Of a DNA stretch of 64,000 nucleotides, positions 1 to 9,226 are shown piece by piece. A model generated the notes under the pieces. The model did no database searches. It was not told the origin of the DNA and was given only the letters and a program-made list of their open reading frames with translations. Numbering within the stretch: position 1 is the first letter of the stretch; the number at the start of each line of letters is the position of its first letter. Made by a program: the position numbers and the translations under genes. Source of the stretch: Caenimonas sp. SL110 (GTDB lineage Bacteria > Pseudomonadota > Gammaproteobacteria > Burkholderiales > Burkholderiaceae_C); the NCBI RefSeq assembly GCF_001044395.1, contig NZ_JANU01000013.1:248001-312000 (forward strand), read 5' to 3'.

Positions 1-870
1 TGGCGGCAACTCTGGGACACGCTGTTCCAGCCGGCTCGAATGACGGTGGCGCCCGAAGGTACGACATCCGGCATCGCGCAAGAGGGCAGGCGCCTGGTCG
101 TCGCGGCCTGCGGTCCCCTCGATGCACTGGAGATGGAACTGCCAGAGCGCGGCGGCCGCCTGTTCAATCCGGCGGACTTCAGGCGTGCCAACGAGATTCA
201 CGATCTTGTTCAGCAAGGACTGGCGTCGGGGGAGGCGTTCGACCGGGGCGCGAGACAGGAGCGCCAGCGAATCGCCTCCGACCTGCACGACGATCTGGGC
301 GCGAAGCTCCTGACCATCGCGCAGGCAAGCGGGTCCGAGCGCGTCGCTGTACTGGCTCGGGAAGCACTCGACGAAATGCGCCTGTCGGTGCGCGGACTCA
401 CCGGCCAGGTCGCCCTTGCCAGCGATGTCTTTGCAGACTGGCGAGCCGAAGCCGTGACGCGACTCGCCGCCGCTGGCGTTGAACCGCAGTGGACAGCCGA
501 TGAGCCGCCGCTGGGGATGGCGCTGCCAGCACGTGCGCAGATGCAGCTGACCCGCGTATTGCGCGAGGCGGTGTCGAATGTGATCCGCCATAGCGGCGCA
601 AAGACGTGCCGCGTGCGTATCGCGGTCAGTGCGGTCCGGCTCGAACTCGAAGTGAGCGACGATGGTCATGGCATCGAGGCGAATGAAGGCGGTAGTCGTG
701 GCAACGGGCTGCCAGGTATCGAGCGGCGCGCCCGGCTGCTTGGCGGCGTGCTCGTCGTGGAGCCTGCGAGCCTGGGCGGGCTTTGCGTGCGGGTGGAGAT
801 TCCTGTGGCCGCGACGGCGCTGCCAGGTGATGGATGGACTGGCTGGTCTGCAACGGAGGTCAAGCGATGA
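1..870 (+). CDS. Sensor histidine kinase, NarL/HisKA_3 type (5' truncated by window edge)
   Basis: The reading frame is open from the first base, so the ATG at 40 is internal and the true start lies upstream of the window. The visible part has a HisKA_3 dimerisation box (RQRIASDLHDDLG, His at 286-288) and a HATPase_c domain with the N-box (REAVSNVIRHSG) and G-boxes (DDGHGIE, GNGLPGIERRA). It should autophosphorylate and pass phosphate to a NarL-type regulator, most simply the one at 3124. The next gene is a close paralogue over this whole stretch, including the segment before the H-box, so an earlier tandem duplication is likely. Its stop overlaps the next start (ATGA), which indicates translational coupling. 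The sensor part is not visible. Confidence 0.88.
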   Translation, partial: WRQLWDTLFQPARMTVAPEGTTSGIAQEGRRLVVAACGPLDALEMELPERGGRLFNPADFRRANEIHDLVQQGLASGEAFDRGARQERQRIASDLHDDLGAKLLTIAQASGSERVAVLAREALDEMRLSVRGLTGQVALASDVFADWRAEAVTRLAAAGVEPQWTADEPPLGMALPARAQMQLTRVLREAVSNVIRHSGAKTCRVRIAVSAVRLELEVSDDGHGIEANEGGSRGNGLPGIERRARLLGGVLVVEPASLGGLCVRVEIPVAATALPGDGWTGWSATEVKR

Positions 871-3083
871 CGGTGGAAGCAGTGGCGGGGTCCGCGCAGT
901 GGCGCGGCCGGTGGTTGGGGGCAAGCCTTGTCTTCCTCGCGTTCTGGATCGTGTTGTCGGCGACCACGGCCTTGTCTGAACCGAGCATCGGCTGGCGCCT
1001 CGCGCCCGATCCCCAGGGTGAGGGGCTGCTGGCCTACAGCCCGTCCCGACTTGTCAAGGTGTCCGCGCGCGCTGATGCCGAACAACGCATCATTGCGTTG
1101 CGGACCTTGGGCAAGCCAGTGCAGGAGCTGCGGCTCGACAGCCTGGTCGCGGTCGAGGCCCCCTCCATGCTTTCGCGGCAGGAAGACCTCGACCGGTTTT
1201 TTATCCTGCAGCACCAGGCCTGGGCCATGCTGGAAGGGGCGCTGGAACGCGGCGAGACAGCGGTCGAAGTGCAGACGGCCGATGGCCGGTGGATGCAACG
1301 GCCCCTGCGCGAACGCTCGTGGACCGAGCTGGGCTGGCTGTACTGGGTGCCGCTCCTGTGCGGGGTGATTCCGTTCGTGGTGGGCGTCGGAGTCGGTCTG
1401 TATCGATCGGGCAGCGTCGGCGCGAGGTTCCTGGCGCTGGCCAGCGTGATGGCGCTCCTGAGCCTTGCGGAAGTGGCCGTGGTGGCTGGGCGCCTGTGGC
1501 TGTTGCCGCCCTGGTTCGCGGAGGCCGGACAGGTGTTCGTGCGATGCACGTCGCTCACTGCCGCATGGGCGTTCTGCATGATGATGTTGCACTACCCCTC
1601 GCCCCTGGCGCGAGCGGCGATGTGGACGCGTGCGAGCGGAGCTTTCCTTGTGCTGCTGCTGGTCCTGAACATGGCGCAGTGGCCCGACAGCCAGGCCCTT
1701 CGCTACAAGCTGTGGCTGGTGGTCAGCAGCGCAGCACTGATCGCGCTGGCGGTGACGCAGGGCTTCTCGCGGCGGCGCGACCCGGTGCACCGTGCGGCGG
1801 CGCGCTGGCTCGGAGCGTCTGCGGTGGTGAGCTTCAGCATCGTGATGTACGCGTTCCTCGTGTCGTTCGTCTATGGCGCGCAGGGCATCAGCACGAGCTA
1901 CCGGTGGGTGTCGATACCGCTGCTGTACATCGGGCTGGTCATGTCCGTCGGTCGCGCGAACCTTTTTGAACTGGAGCGCTGGTGGGTGCCGCTCGTGCTT
2001 TGGTACCTGGGGGGCACGCTTGTTGTGTTGAGCGACCTGGCATTGGTGGCGTTGCTACGCGTGGATGCCGGAGCCGCGATTGCGTTGACGCTGCTGGTGA
2101 TCGGCTGGCTCTACTTTCCGGCGCGGCAGTGGCTGCTGGGACGCTTGCGCAGTTCGGCGCGGCCGCAGTTGGTGGCTTACGTGCCGGACCTGATCGGTGC
2201 GGTGAATGCGGGGCTTCAGGGCGAACTGGCCGCGGCCCAGGCGTGGCGGATGCTTCTTGAACGCGTGTTCGCGCCGCAGGGGATGGCTCGGGTCTCGCTC
2301 GCAGGGGCGGGCGCTTCGGCAGCGGTGTCCGTGCGTGATGAAGGAAGGCAGCTGCTGGTGCCCGATGTCGGCGGTCGCAGCGCGTGGCTGCTGACACTGG
2401 CGCACGGTGGGCGCCAGCTCTTCACTGAGGAACAGGCACGGTTCACGGGCCAGATGTGGCAATTGCTCGACCATGGCCTCGCGCAGCAGCGCCAGACCTA
2501 CGAAGCAGTCGAGCAGGAGCGTCAGCGAATCGCATCGGACCTGCACGATGACCTGGGCGCGCGATTGCTCACGATGGTGCAGGTCGGCTCAGCCGACGGA
2601 ACATCCATGCTCGCGCGGCAAGCACTCGATGAAATGAGGCAGAGCGTGCGGGGCATGGCGGGCAAGCCGGTGGCCGCAGACGTCGCCTTGTCGGACTGGC
2701 GCGCCGAAATCGTTTCGCGGCTTCAGGCTGCGGGCTTTGAAGTGGAGTGGCAGGCCGATGCGCCACCAGAGGGTCTGGTGCTCGCGCCGCGCCTGCATGT
2801 GCAGCTGGCCAAGGTGCTTCGCGAGTCGGTCTCCAACGTCATCCGTCACAGCGGCGGCACGCGTTGCCGGGTCGCCATCTCGCTGGATGGTGCTGACGCC
2901 AGGGTGAGCATCGACGACGACGGACAGGGGATCAAAACCACTTCCGGGGCCGGGCTGGGCCTGCCGGGCATCGAACGGCGCGCACGCAAACTAGACGGGG
3001 AGCACCGCTTTTCGCGGTCGCAGCTTGGCGGCGCACGCGTCGAGGTGCGGGTGCCCCTGGAACCGTCGGCACTGGAAGCGTAA
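867..3083 (+). CDS. Membrane-bound sensor histidine kinase, NarL/HisKA_3 type
   Basis: A 738-residue protein. An N-terminal membrane segment precedes a roughly 130-residue probably periplasmic region, then a block of six to eight hydrophobic segments at about residues 160-435. A GAF-like linker follows, then HisKA_3 with the phospho-acceptor His560 in RQRIASDLHDDLG, and a HATPase_c domain (RESVSNVIRHSG, DDDGQGIK, GLGLPGIERRA). I chose the ATG at 867, which overlaps the stop of the preceding kinase, over an upstream ATG at 834 that lies inside that gene. The C-terminal half is a paralogue of the preceding gene. The response regulator starting 40 bp downstream is the probable partner. The signal sensed is unknown. 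Confidence 0.9.
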   Translation: MTVEAVAGSAQWRGRWLGASLVFLAFWIVLSATTALSEPSIGWRLAPDPQGEGLLAYSPSRLVKVSARADAEQRIIALRTLGKPVQELRLDSLVAVEAPSMLSRQEDLDRFFILQHQAWAMLEGALERGETAVEVQTADGRWMQRPLRERSWTELGWLYWVPLLCGVIPFVVGVGVGLYRSGSVGARFLALASVMALLSLAEVAVVAGRLWLLPPWFAEAGQVFVRCTSLTAAWAFCMMMLHYPSPLARAAMWTRASGAFLVLLLVLNMAQWPDSQALRYKLWLVVSSAALIALAVTQGFSRRRDPVHRAAARWLGASAVVSFSIVMYAFLVSFVYGAQGISTSYRWVSIPLLYIGLVMSVGRANLFELERWWVPLVLWYLGGTLVVLSDLALVALLRVDAGAAIALTLLVIGWLYFPARQWLLGRLRSSARPQLVAYVPDLIGAVNAGLQGELAAAQAWRMLLERVFAPQGMARVSLAGAGASAAVSVRDEGRQLLVPDVGGRSAWLLTLAHGGRQLFTEEQARFTGQMWQLLDHGLAQQRQTYEAVEQERQRIASDLHDDLGARLLTMVQVGSADGTSMLARQALDEMRQSVRGMAGKPVAADVALSDWRAEIVSRLQAAGFEVEWQADAPPEGLVLAPRLHVQLAKVLRESVSNVIRHSGGTRCRVAISLDGADARVSIDDDGQGIKTTSGAGLGLPGIERRARKLDGEHRFSRSQLGGARVEVRVPLEPSALEA

Positions 3084-3123
3084 CGATGCCTTGATACGGT
3101 GGCGCATCCGCTACCATCGAAGC

Positions 3124-3783
3124 ATGCAGCACGCGTTGATCGTCGAAGACCTGCCGGAAATCCGCACCTGGCTTGGCGAAACCGCGCGCGCCGCATTTCC
3201 GCAGCTTCGGGTCACAGCGGTTTCGCGGCGTGATGAAGCACTGGTTGCGGTTCGGCAGCAATCATTCGACCTGGCGCTCGTCGATCTCGGCTTGCCCGAT
3301 GGCAGCGGCATCGACGTGGTGAGGGCGCTGCGGCAGCACCAGCCCAGTGCACTGCCTGTGGTCGTCACCATCTACGACGATGATGACCATCTCTTTCCTG
3401 CCTTGCAGGCCGGTGCCTTCGGCTATCTGCTCAAGGAGCAACCGCAGGACACACTGGTCGCGCAGTTGCTCAGGATGAGCCAGGGAGAGCCGCCGCTTTC
3501 GCCGCCGATCGCGCGCCGCGTGCTCGGACATTTCGCTGGCGCGGGTCAACGGCAGATCAGACTCGTCCAGCAGCTCGAAGAAGAGGTGCGGCTCACCGAT
3601 CGCGAAACCGAAGTGCTGCAGCGGGTCGCCAAGGGCTACACCATGCCCGAGATCGCGCTGCAGTTCGGGCTGTCGCGCCACACGATTGCCGACTACATCA
3701 AGCAGATCTATCGCAAGCTCAATGTGTCGTCGCGCGCCGAGGCTGCGCTCGAGGCGGCCAGGCGCGGTCTTGTGAATCCGTGA
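3124..3783 (+). CDS. NarL/FixJ-family response regulator
   Basis: A 219-residue two-domain regulator. The receiver spans about residues 1-120 with an acidic pocket (VED) and phospho-acceptor Asp54 in [10 protein letters not shown]. The LuxR-type helix-turn-helix lies at about 155-215 ([16 protein letters not shown], then [16 protein letters not shown]). I chose the ATG at 3124; the longer frame from 3025 lies inside the preceding kinase. It follows two tandem HisKA_3 kinases and is the natural output for both, so two sensors may feed one regulator. Target genes cannot be deduced. Confidence 0.92.
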   Translation: MQHALIVEDLPEIRTWLGETARAAFPQLRVTAVSRRDEALVAVRQQSFDLALVDLGLPDGSGIDVVRALRQHQPSALPVVVTIYDDDDHLFPALQAGAFGYLLKEQPQDTLVAQLLRMSQGEPPLSPPIARRVLGHFAGAGQRQIRLVQQLEEEVRLTDRETEVLQRVAKGYTMPEIALQFGLSRHTIADYIKQIYRKLNVSSRAEAALEAARRGLVNP

Positions 3784-3817
3784 TCGCCGATTTGAAAACC
3801 ATGACTGGGAACCGCAC

Positions 3818-4393
3818 TTGATCGGACGCCTGCAGGGCCTGCTGGCCGAGAAGAATCCACCGCAACTGCTCGTCGATTGCAACGGTGTCGGCTATGAGGT
3901 CGATGTGCCCATGAGCACGTTCTACAACCTGCCCAATGTTGGCGAGAAGGTGAGCCTGCTCACGCACTTTGTGGTGCGCGAAGATGCGCAGATCCTGTAT
4001 GGGTTTGGTTCGGCCGGCGAGCGCGAGGCGTTCCGTCAGTTGATCAAGATTTCAGGGGTCGGTCCCCGTACCGCCTTGTCCGTCTTGTCCGGGATGAGCG
4101 TGGGCGACATCGCGCAAGCGGTCACTGCGCAGGATGCAGGGAGACTGGTCAAGGTGCCGGGCATCGGCAAGAAGACGGCCGAGCGTCTGCTGCTCGAACT
4201 CAAGGGCAAGTTCGGCGCGGATATCGGAGCTGGCTCGACATTCACCACCAGCGATGCGCAGACGGACATCCTGCAGGCGCTGGTTGCGCTGGGCTACAGC
4301 GACAAGGAAGCAGCGGCTTGCCTGAAGGCGCTGCCCAAGGATGTCGGCGTGAGCGAAGGTATCAAGCTCGCGCTGAAGTCATTGGCCCGATAA
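3818..4393 (+). CDS. ruvA: Holliday junction branch migration protein RuvA
   Basis: RuvA binds Holliday junctions as a tetramer and loads RuvB for branch migration in recombinational repair. The 191 residues match the family length. The N-terminal OB-fold has the typical MIGRLQGLL start and GVGYEV strand. Two helix-hairpin-helix motifs follow ([14 protein letters not shown] and [16 protein letters not shown]), and a C-terminal domain contacts RuvB. Translation starts at a TTG, which fits the conserved N-terminus exactly. ruvB follows after 15 bp, the usual ruvAB arrangement. No ruvC is adjacent. Confidence 0.97.
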   Translation: MIGRLQGLLAEKNPPQLLVDCNGVGYEVDVPMSTFYNLPNVGEKVSLLTHFVVREDAQILYGFGSAGEREAFRQLIKISGVGPRTALSVLSGMSVGDIAQAVTAQDAGRLVKVPGIGKKTAERLLLELKGKFGADIGAGSTFTTSDAQTDILQALVALGYSDKEAAACLKALPKDVGVSEGIKLALKSLAR

Positions 4394-4408
4394 GCGCGAG
4401 AGATTCAC

Positions 4409-5467
4409 GTGAGCATCCAGACCGACGACTTCCAGATGCCGCCCTCCAACCGGGTGGTGTCTGCTGCGCCTGCCTCGCCCAACGAAGAGGCGGTCGAGCG
4501 CGCGCTTCGACCCAAGCTACTCGACGAATATGTGGGTCAGGCCAAGATTCGTGAGCAGCTGGAAATCTTTGTCGGCGCTGCGAAGATGCGCGGCGAGGCG
4601 ATGGACCATGTGCTGCTGTTCGGCCCGCCGGGGCTGGGCAAGACGACGCTGTCGCACATCATTGCGCACGAGCTGGGCGTGAATTTGCGCCAGACCTCGG
4701 GGCCGGTCCTTGAAAAGCCCAAGGACCTGGCAGCGCTGCTGACAAACCTTGAAAAGAACGATGTGCTTTTCATCGACGAGATTCATCGTCTGTCGCCGGT
4801 CGTCGAAGAAATCCTCTACCCCGCGCTGGAGGATTACCAGATCGACATCATGATCGGCGAAGGGCCTGCGGCGCGTTCCATCAAGCTCGACCTGCAACCC
4901 TTCACGCTGGTGGGCGCAACCACGCGCGCCGGCATGCTCACCAATCCCTTGCGGGACCGCTTCGGCATCGTCGCGCGGCTGGAGTTTTATACGGCCGAAG
5001 AACTGGCGCGCATCGTCACGCGAAGCGCCGGGCTTCTCAAGGCGCCGCTGGACGAGGAGGGCGGAATTGAAATCGCCCGCCGTTCACGAGGCACGCCCCG
5101 CATCGCAAACCGGCTGCTTCGTCGTGTGCGCGACTACGCGGATGTGAAGGGCACCGGTCGCATCTCGCAGGAGATTGCACAGAAGGCGCTGGCGATGCTG
5201 GATGTCGATCCACAGGGGTTCGACCTGATGGACCGGAAACTTCTGGAGGCTGTGATCCACCGTTTTGATGGCGGGCCTGTGGGGCTGGACAACATCGCGG
5301 CCAGCATCGGCGAGGAGCGCGACACCATCGAGGATGTGATCGAGCCATACCTGATCCAGCAGGGTTACCTGCAGCGAACGCCACGCGGACGCATTGCGAC
5401 GCTGGCGGCTTATCGTCACCTGGGCGTCGCCCCACCCAAGGCGGCGGGCGAACTGTTCGTCGAGTAG
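4409..5467 (+). CDS. ruvB: Holliday junction branch migration helicase RuvB
   Basis: RuvB is the hexameric AAA+ motor that pulls DNA through the RuvA-bound junction. The 352-residue protein has Walker A ([12 protein letters not shown]), Walker B ([11 protein letters not shown]), sensor I (VGATTRAG), the arginine-finger region (PLRDRFGI) and the C-terminal winged helix ([13 protein letters not shown]). The start is a GTG at 4409. It ends just before a palindromic repeat pair that separates it from a convergent minus-strand gene. Confidence 0.97.
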   Translation: MSIQTDDFQMPPSNRVVSAAPASPNEEAVERALRPKLLDEYVGQAKIREQLEIFVGAAKMRGEAMDHVLLFGPPGLGKTTLSHIIAHELGVNLRQTSGPVLEKPKDLAALLTNLEKNDVLFIDEIHRLSPVVEEILYPALEDYQIDIMIGEGPAARSIKLDLQPFTLVGATTRAGMLTNPLRDRFGIVARLEFYTAEELARIVTRSAGLLKAPLDEEGGIEIARRSRGTPRIANRLLRRVRDYADVKGTGRISQEIAQKALAMLDVDPQGFDLMDRKLLEAVIHRFDGGPVGLDNIAASIGEERDTIEDVIEPYLIQQGYLQRTPRGRIATLAAYRHLGVAPPKAAGELFVE

Positions 5468-5488
5468 TCGGCGGGGTCAGGCCGATGG

Positions 5489-5580
5489 ATTGCGGGTCAA
5501 GCCCGCAATGACAACCGCGTTGTCATGCCTGCTCCTCGCCACGAATAAAGCAGGCTGTCATGCCGGGCTCGACCCGGCAT
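5489..5580. repeat. Pair of REP-like palindromes between convergent genes
   Basis: Two 21-base palindromes, at 5489-5509 and 5560-5580, each have a GC-rich stem: the first pairs TTGCGGG with CCCGCAA, the second TGCCGGG with CCCGGCA. They sit on either side of an unrelated spacer and are flanked by TGAC/GTCA motifs, the layout of dispersed REP/BIME-type elements in proteobacteria. They lie between ruvB and the convergent gene at 5558 and could act as a bidirectional terminator. The second palindrome overlaps the end of that gene and supplies its stop codon and last residues. Copy number in the genome is unknown. Confidence 0.7.
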
Positions 5581-7324
5581 CCATGATCGATGCAGGCGCT
5601 GCCTCGCAGTTCGCCCCTTGCCCCACCGGCGCTGAATTGCACGCGATCAACACCTGCGCCACGTAATAGGTCGCCAGCACAAAAAACTGCGCCATCGGAA
5701 AAGCAAAAGCAAACTTGTTGGTCGCCAGCAGCGAATCGCTCACCATGAAAAACGCAGCGCCAATCGCAACCGCAATCGATGTGCGGTCACGCAGCACCAC
5801 GGCACGCCCGATCGCCTGCGCAGCCATCAGCGCGATCACGATGACATATGCCGCGACTGCGACCTTCAGCACGGGGTTCAGGTTGTTGAAAAGGAATGCA
5901 TACATCGCTGCACCCAGGCCCAAGGTGATCACCAGCGCACGCCTGTCGGGGAACCACGGCATCCCCCGCTTGAACAATGCGATGTAGCAAAGATGCGCCA
6001 TCAGGAATGCAACCAGTCCCGGGATGAAGAAGCCGGGAAACATCAGCAGGCAGTCGCCGGCGAGCGAGAACGCGAGGCCGGCAACCAGCAGTTGCGCAAA
6101 CCGGTCGCCGGGCCTGAGCACGCTCATCCGGTCGGCCACGAAGGCAATTGCCAACAGCATCGCGAGCGGCTTGAAGACGCGGTGCAACTCGACCAGGTCC
6201 TGCGCACTGGTCACGGTCGCGAGTGCACAAACCTCGATCAGCAGCGCCTGCATCATCGTCAGCCGCCCCTGCATCACCGCGCCTATCACCCAAAGCCCCA
6301 CAGCCAGTCCGGCCAGCCAGACTGCCGATTGTGAAAGCGGCATGCCGTCTGCATGCCAGAGAAAAAGCGCCACACCCTGCAGCAGCAGGATGAACTGGAT
6401 TGCGCCGAACCATACGACTGCCCTGCTCATCGCCGGATGAAAGCGCTCGACCTTTGCGATCTCGAAAGGTGCCCGGGGAAAACGTGCGGCCACGTCGGCG
6501 GGCCGCCAGCCGGGCGGCTTGATCCAGACGAGCAGTTTGTCTTTCCAGCTGCGCGCATGCCACGAATCTTTTGCCAGCGACCAGTAGACCTCGGCGTTGG
6601 ACCACAGCGGGTCCCAGCTGTTCAGGGGGCTGCGCGTGCCGTACACGCACTTTTCATCTTCCTCCTTGAAACTGCCGAAGATGCGATCCCAGATGATCAG
6701 CACCCCGCCGTAATTTCGATCGAGGTATCTGTCATTGACCGCGTGATGCACCCGGTGGTTGGAAGGCGAACAGAACCAGCGGTCGAACCACCCGAGCCTG
6801 GGCACATGCTCGGTGTGAACCCAGAACTGGTAGAGCAGGTCGATGAGCGCCACCACACCGAACACGAGAGGCGGCACGCCCGCGATCGCCATCGGGACAT
6901 AGAAAAGCCAGCCGAGAAGCGCACCTGAACTCGTTTGACGCAGGGCCGTGGAAAGGTTGTAGTCCTGGCTCTGGTGATGCACGACGTGCGCAGCCCAGAA
7001 GACGGCTGTTTCGTGTCCCGCGCGATGCAGCCAGTAGTAGCAGAAGTCGTAGAAGACCAGTGCGAGCAGCCAGCCGTACCACGCTGTCCAGAAGCCTTCG
7101 TTGTGCCACACGGAAACCACGCCGTACACAGCGGTGTAGATGCCCACCCGAAACAGCCGCGTGAAGACGGCGCTGATCTGGCTGAGCATGCCCAGGCTGA
7201 TGCTGTTGACCGCGTCGTTCAGGCGATAGGTGTTGCGTTTGCGGTACCAGCCCCATGCGAATTCGATGGCGATCAGGCCGAAGAAAACCGGCGTGGCGAG
7301 GACGATGATCTGACTCGGGCTCAT
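5558..7324 (-). CDS. Fusion of fatty-acid-hydroxylase/sterol-desaturase domain and YhhN-like domain
   Basis: A 588-residue polytopic membrane protein. The N-terminal half (to about residue 310) has the three His clusters of the fatty acid hydroxylase family that bind a di-iron centre: HRAGH, HVVHH and HRVHH. The C-terminal half (about 370-570) is a second multi-pass domain resembling the YhhN/TMEM86 lysoplasmalogenase family, with GDCLLMFP and FMVSDSLLATNKF. Both families act on lipids, so a role in membrane (possibly ether) lipid metabolism is a reasonable inference. I preferred the start MSPSQIIVL at 7324 over an ATG 45 bp upstream. The last residues and stop are encoded by a REP-like palindrome, so the C-terminus was probably altered by repeat insertion. 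Confidence 0.85.
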   Translation of the reverse strand: MSPSQIIVLATPVFFGLIAIEFAWGWYRKRNTYRLNDAVNSISLGMLSQISAVFTRLFRVGIYTAVYGVVSVWHNEGFWTAWYGWLLALVFYDFCYYWLHRAGHETAVFWAAHVVHHQSQDYNLSTALRQTSSGALLGWLFYVPMAIAGVPPLVFGVVALIDLLYQFWVHTEHVPRLGWFDRWFCSPSNHRVHHAVNDRYLDRNYGGVLIIWDRIFGSFKEEDEKCVYGTRSPLNSWDPLWSNAEVYWSLAKDSWHARSWKDKLLVWIKPPGWRPADVAARFPRAPFEIAKVERFHPAMSRAVVWFGAIQFILLLQGVALFLWHADGMPLSQSAVWLAGLAVGLWVIGAVMQGRLTMMQALLIEVCALATVTSAQDLVELHRVFKPLAMLLAIAFVADRMSVLRPGDRFAQLLVAGLAFSLAGDCLLMFPGFFIPGLVAFLMAHLCYIALFKRGMPWFPDRRALVITLGLGAAMYAFLFNNLNPVLKVAVAAYVIVIALMAAQAIGRAVVLRDRTSIAVAIGAAFFMVSDSLLATNKFAFAFPMAQFFVLATYYVAQVLIACNSAPVGQGANCEAAPASIMDAGSSPA

Positions 7325-7343
7325 GCGCCCGATTGTCCTGCTT

Positions 7344-8546
7344 TCAGGTGAGGGCGCCCCGGGCGTCAACCCTGATGATGCGTTCTACCGTGCCGCTGCG
7401 CAGCCCCCCCGTCACGCCGATCATCACGTCGTGCAGATTCACCGTCGGGTCGCAATGGCCAGGGATCAGCCACAGGAATCGGCCCAGTGCCGGAAGGCGG
7501 GTGTTGGCACCGGCCGCACGAAGGATGCCGTGCTCATCGCCGCCGTTGCTGTACTCCAGCGCTGCTTCCGAATCGAAGGTATGCACGCGCGGCAGACCGG
7601 AGTCGATGGCGTGGCTCTTGTGGCCGGCGTCGCATACGGCGTGGGTTGCGCAGGTGCTCATCACCTGTGTCTTGACGAACAATGCATGCTCGAAATTGGG
7701 CTGCGCCGGGTCGCCTTCGTTCTGTGCGTAATCGGCATCCATGAAGAGAAACGAGCCGGACTGCAGTTCGCCATAGACGCCGCTGGCGGCCTCGCAGACC
7801 ATGCTGCCCGTTCCGGCACCCGTGACCAGTTCCACCGGGATGCCTTCGGCTTCGATCAGCTTTCGGGTGTGCACCACATCGTCCACCACCACCGCAATCG
7901 CATCACGGCGCTCGCGAGCGCCGCGCAGGTGCTGCGCCTTGCCGTGGTAGGCCTGCAGTCCCGCAAAACGCAGGGCCGGGTGCTTGCGAATTTCGTGTGC
8001 CAGCACGACCGCCGCTTCGCCAGGAGTCACACCGCAGCGACCCTGGCCGACATCGATTTCAACGAACACGTCGATCGTCGCGATTGGCCCTTTGGGGTGC
8101 TGGCCTTGCGCGTCGTTCATCGCTGTGGCAAGACGCGTCACGCCTTCGATGCTGTCCACCGCAATGGACAGCTTGCCGTTGCCAGCTGCGAGCATGTGCG
8201 CAAGTCCCGCGACGCGCGCGAGCTTGTGCGGGGCGATCACTTCATTGCTGATATAGACGTCGGTCACGCCGCCGGCCACCATGGCTTCGGCTTCGGACGT
8301 TTTTTGCACGCACACGCCAACCGCGCCTGCCTGCATCTGCAGCCTGGCGATCGCAGAACTCTTGTGCATCTTGGCGTGCGCCCGCCATCGCACGTCGTGC
8401 TTGCGCGCGAAGTCGGCCATGCGAGCCAGGTTGCGCGTCATCGCGTCGAGGTCGATGACCAGCGCTGGCGTATCAATGGCCTGGACGCTCTGGCCCACGA
8501 GGGCCAGCAGGGATTCAGAAACTGGTGTTTTCGTCGGAAGCTTCAT
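7344..8546 (-). CDS. DSD1-family PLP enzyme (D-threonine/3-hydroxy-D-aspartate aldolase-like)
   Basis: A 400-residue fold-type III PLP enzyme. The N-terminal alanine-racemase-like barrel carries the probable PLP lysine in RAHAKMHKS, with phosphate-binding glycines in GAGTGS. The C-terminal D-serine-dehydratase-like domain has the metal-binding His and Cys in IPGHCDPTVNLHD. The family includes D-threonine aldolases, 3-hydroxy-D-aspartate aldolases and D-serine dehydratases. Sequence inspection alone does not tell these apart, and the DPTVN tail is shared among them. The 5' end overlaps the 3' end of the phosphatase gene at 8515, indicating co-transcription. Confidence 0.85.
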   Translation of the reverse strand: MKLPTKTPVSESLLALVGQSVQAIDTPALVIDLDAMTRNLARMADFARKHDVRWRAHAKMHKSSAIARLQMQAGAVGVCVQKTSEAEAMVAGGVTDVYISNEVIAPHKLARVAGLAHMLAAGNGKLSIAVDSIEGVTRLATAMNDAQGQHPKGPIATIDVFVEIDVGQGRCGVTPGEAAVVLAHEIRKHPALRFAGLQAYHGKAQHLRGARERRDAIAVVVDDVVHTRKLIEAEGIPVELVTGAGTGSMVCEAASGVYGELQSGSFLFMDADYAQNEGDPAQPNFEHALFVKTQVMSTCATHAVCDAGHKSHAIDSGLPRVHTFDSEAALEYSNGGDEHGILRAAGANTRLPALGRFLWLIPGHCDPTVNLHDVMIGVTGGLRSGTVERIIRVDARGALT

Positions 8547-9159
8547 CGTCGAGGTGCTGGGTGTCGGACCAGCCGACCAGGGTGAATCCCTCGGGAGTCC
8601 ACAACAGGCGATTGATGGCCCCGTTGGGAAGCTCCCAGGTCCTCGGTGAATTGACTTCCTGGCCTGTCGCTATCCGGTAGAGAGTATCCAGCACTCCGCC
8701 ATGGGCGACGACCACGATTTGCTGACCGGGGTGCCGTGCTGCCAGCGCCTGCATGGTTTTCATGACGCGTTCGCGCAGCTTGAGCAGCGACTCTCCACCT
8801 TCGGGCGGCTCCCACTCGGGGATGCGCTTGCGCCAGTTGTGCGCGTGATCGGGCCAGCTTTCGTGAATTTCGCTGAAGGTCTTGCCTTCAAACATGCCGA
8901 AGCCGCGTTCGCGCAGGCCCTCATCGGGAACCACCGGGATACCGGCGACTTCAGCGATGGACTGCGCGGTCTGATGGGCACGACCCAGATCGCTGGAATA
9001 GACGGCAGAAATCTCTTCGCTCGCCAATGCCTCACCCACTCGCCGGGCCTGCCAGCGCCCGGTATCGTTCAGGCCGATATCCATCTGGCCCTGGATGCGC
9101 GCGTCCACATTCCACGAGGTTTCCCCGTGGCGCACGGCAATGATTCGGGTCGCTTCCAT
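8515..9159 (-). CDS. Histidine phosphatase family protein (phosphoglycerate-mutase-like)
   Basis: A 214-residue cytoplasmic protein of the histidine phosphatase superfamily. The catalytic phospho-His motif is VRHGETSWN near the N-terminus; the second catalytic His is in VVVAHGGVLDTLYR. Further typical elements are LNDTGRWQAR, YSSDLGRAHQTA and ERGFGMFEGK. Members include cofactor-dependent phosphoglycerate mutases and broad-specificity phosphatases such as GpmB, CobC and PhoE; the substrate cannot be assigned. It lies upstream of, and overlaps by 32 bp, the PLP enzyme on the same strand. Confidence 0.9.
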   Translation of the reverse strand: MEATRIIAVRHGETSWNVDARIQGQMDIGLNDTGRWQARRVGEALASEEISAVYSSDLGRAHQTAQSIAEVAGIPVVPDEGLRERGFGMFEGKTFSEIHESWPDHAHNWRKRIPEWEPPEGGESLLKLRERVMKTMQALAARHPGQQIVVVAHGGVLDTLYRIATGQEVNSPRTWELPNGAINRLLWTPEGFTLVGWSDTQHLDDEASDENTSF

Positions 9160-9226
9160 CCGCCTTCATTCTAGAAGGCGTTACAAGTTTCGTGAGCTTA
9201 AAAAGTGCCCAAATGTTCGGCCCTGC

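Noticed and set aside
666..1790. Long minus-strand open frame opposite the first two kinase genes.
   Set aside because: Composition is that of an antisense shadow in GC-rich DNA, and the plus strand carries clear kinase motifs.
7323..8585. 420-codon plus-strand open frame opposite the DSD1-family gene.
   Set aside because: No recognisable motifs; the minus strand encodes a complete PLP enzyme with active-site residues.
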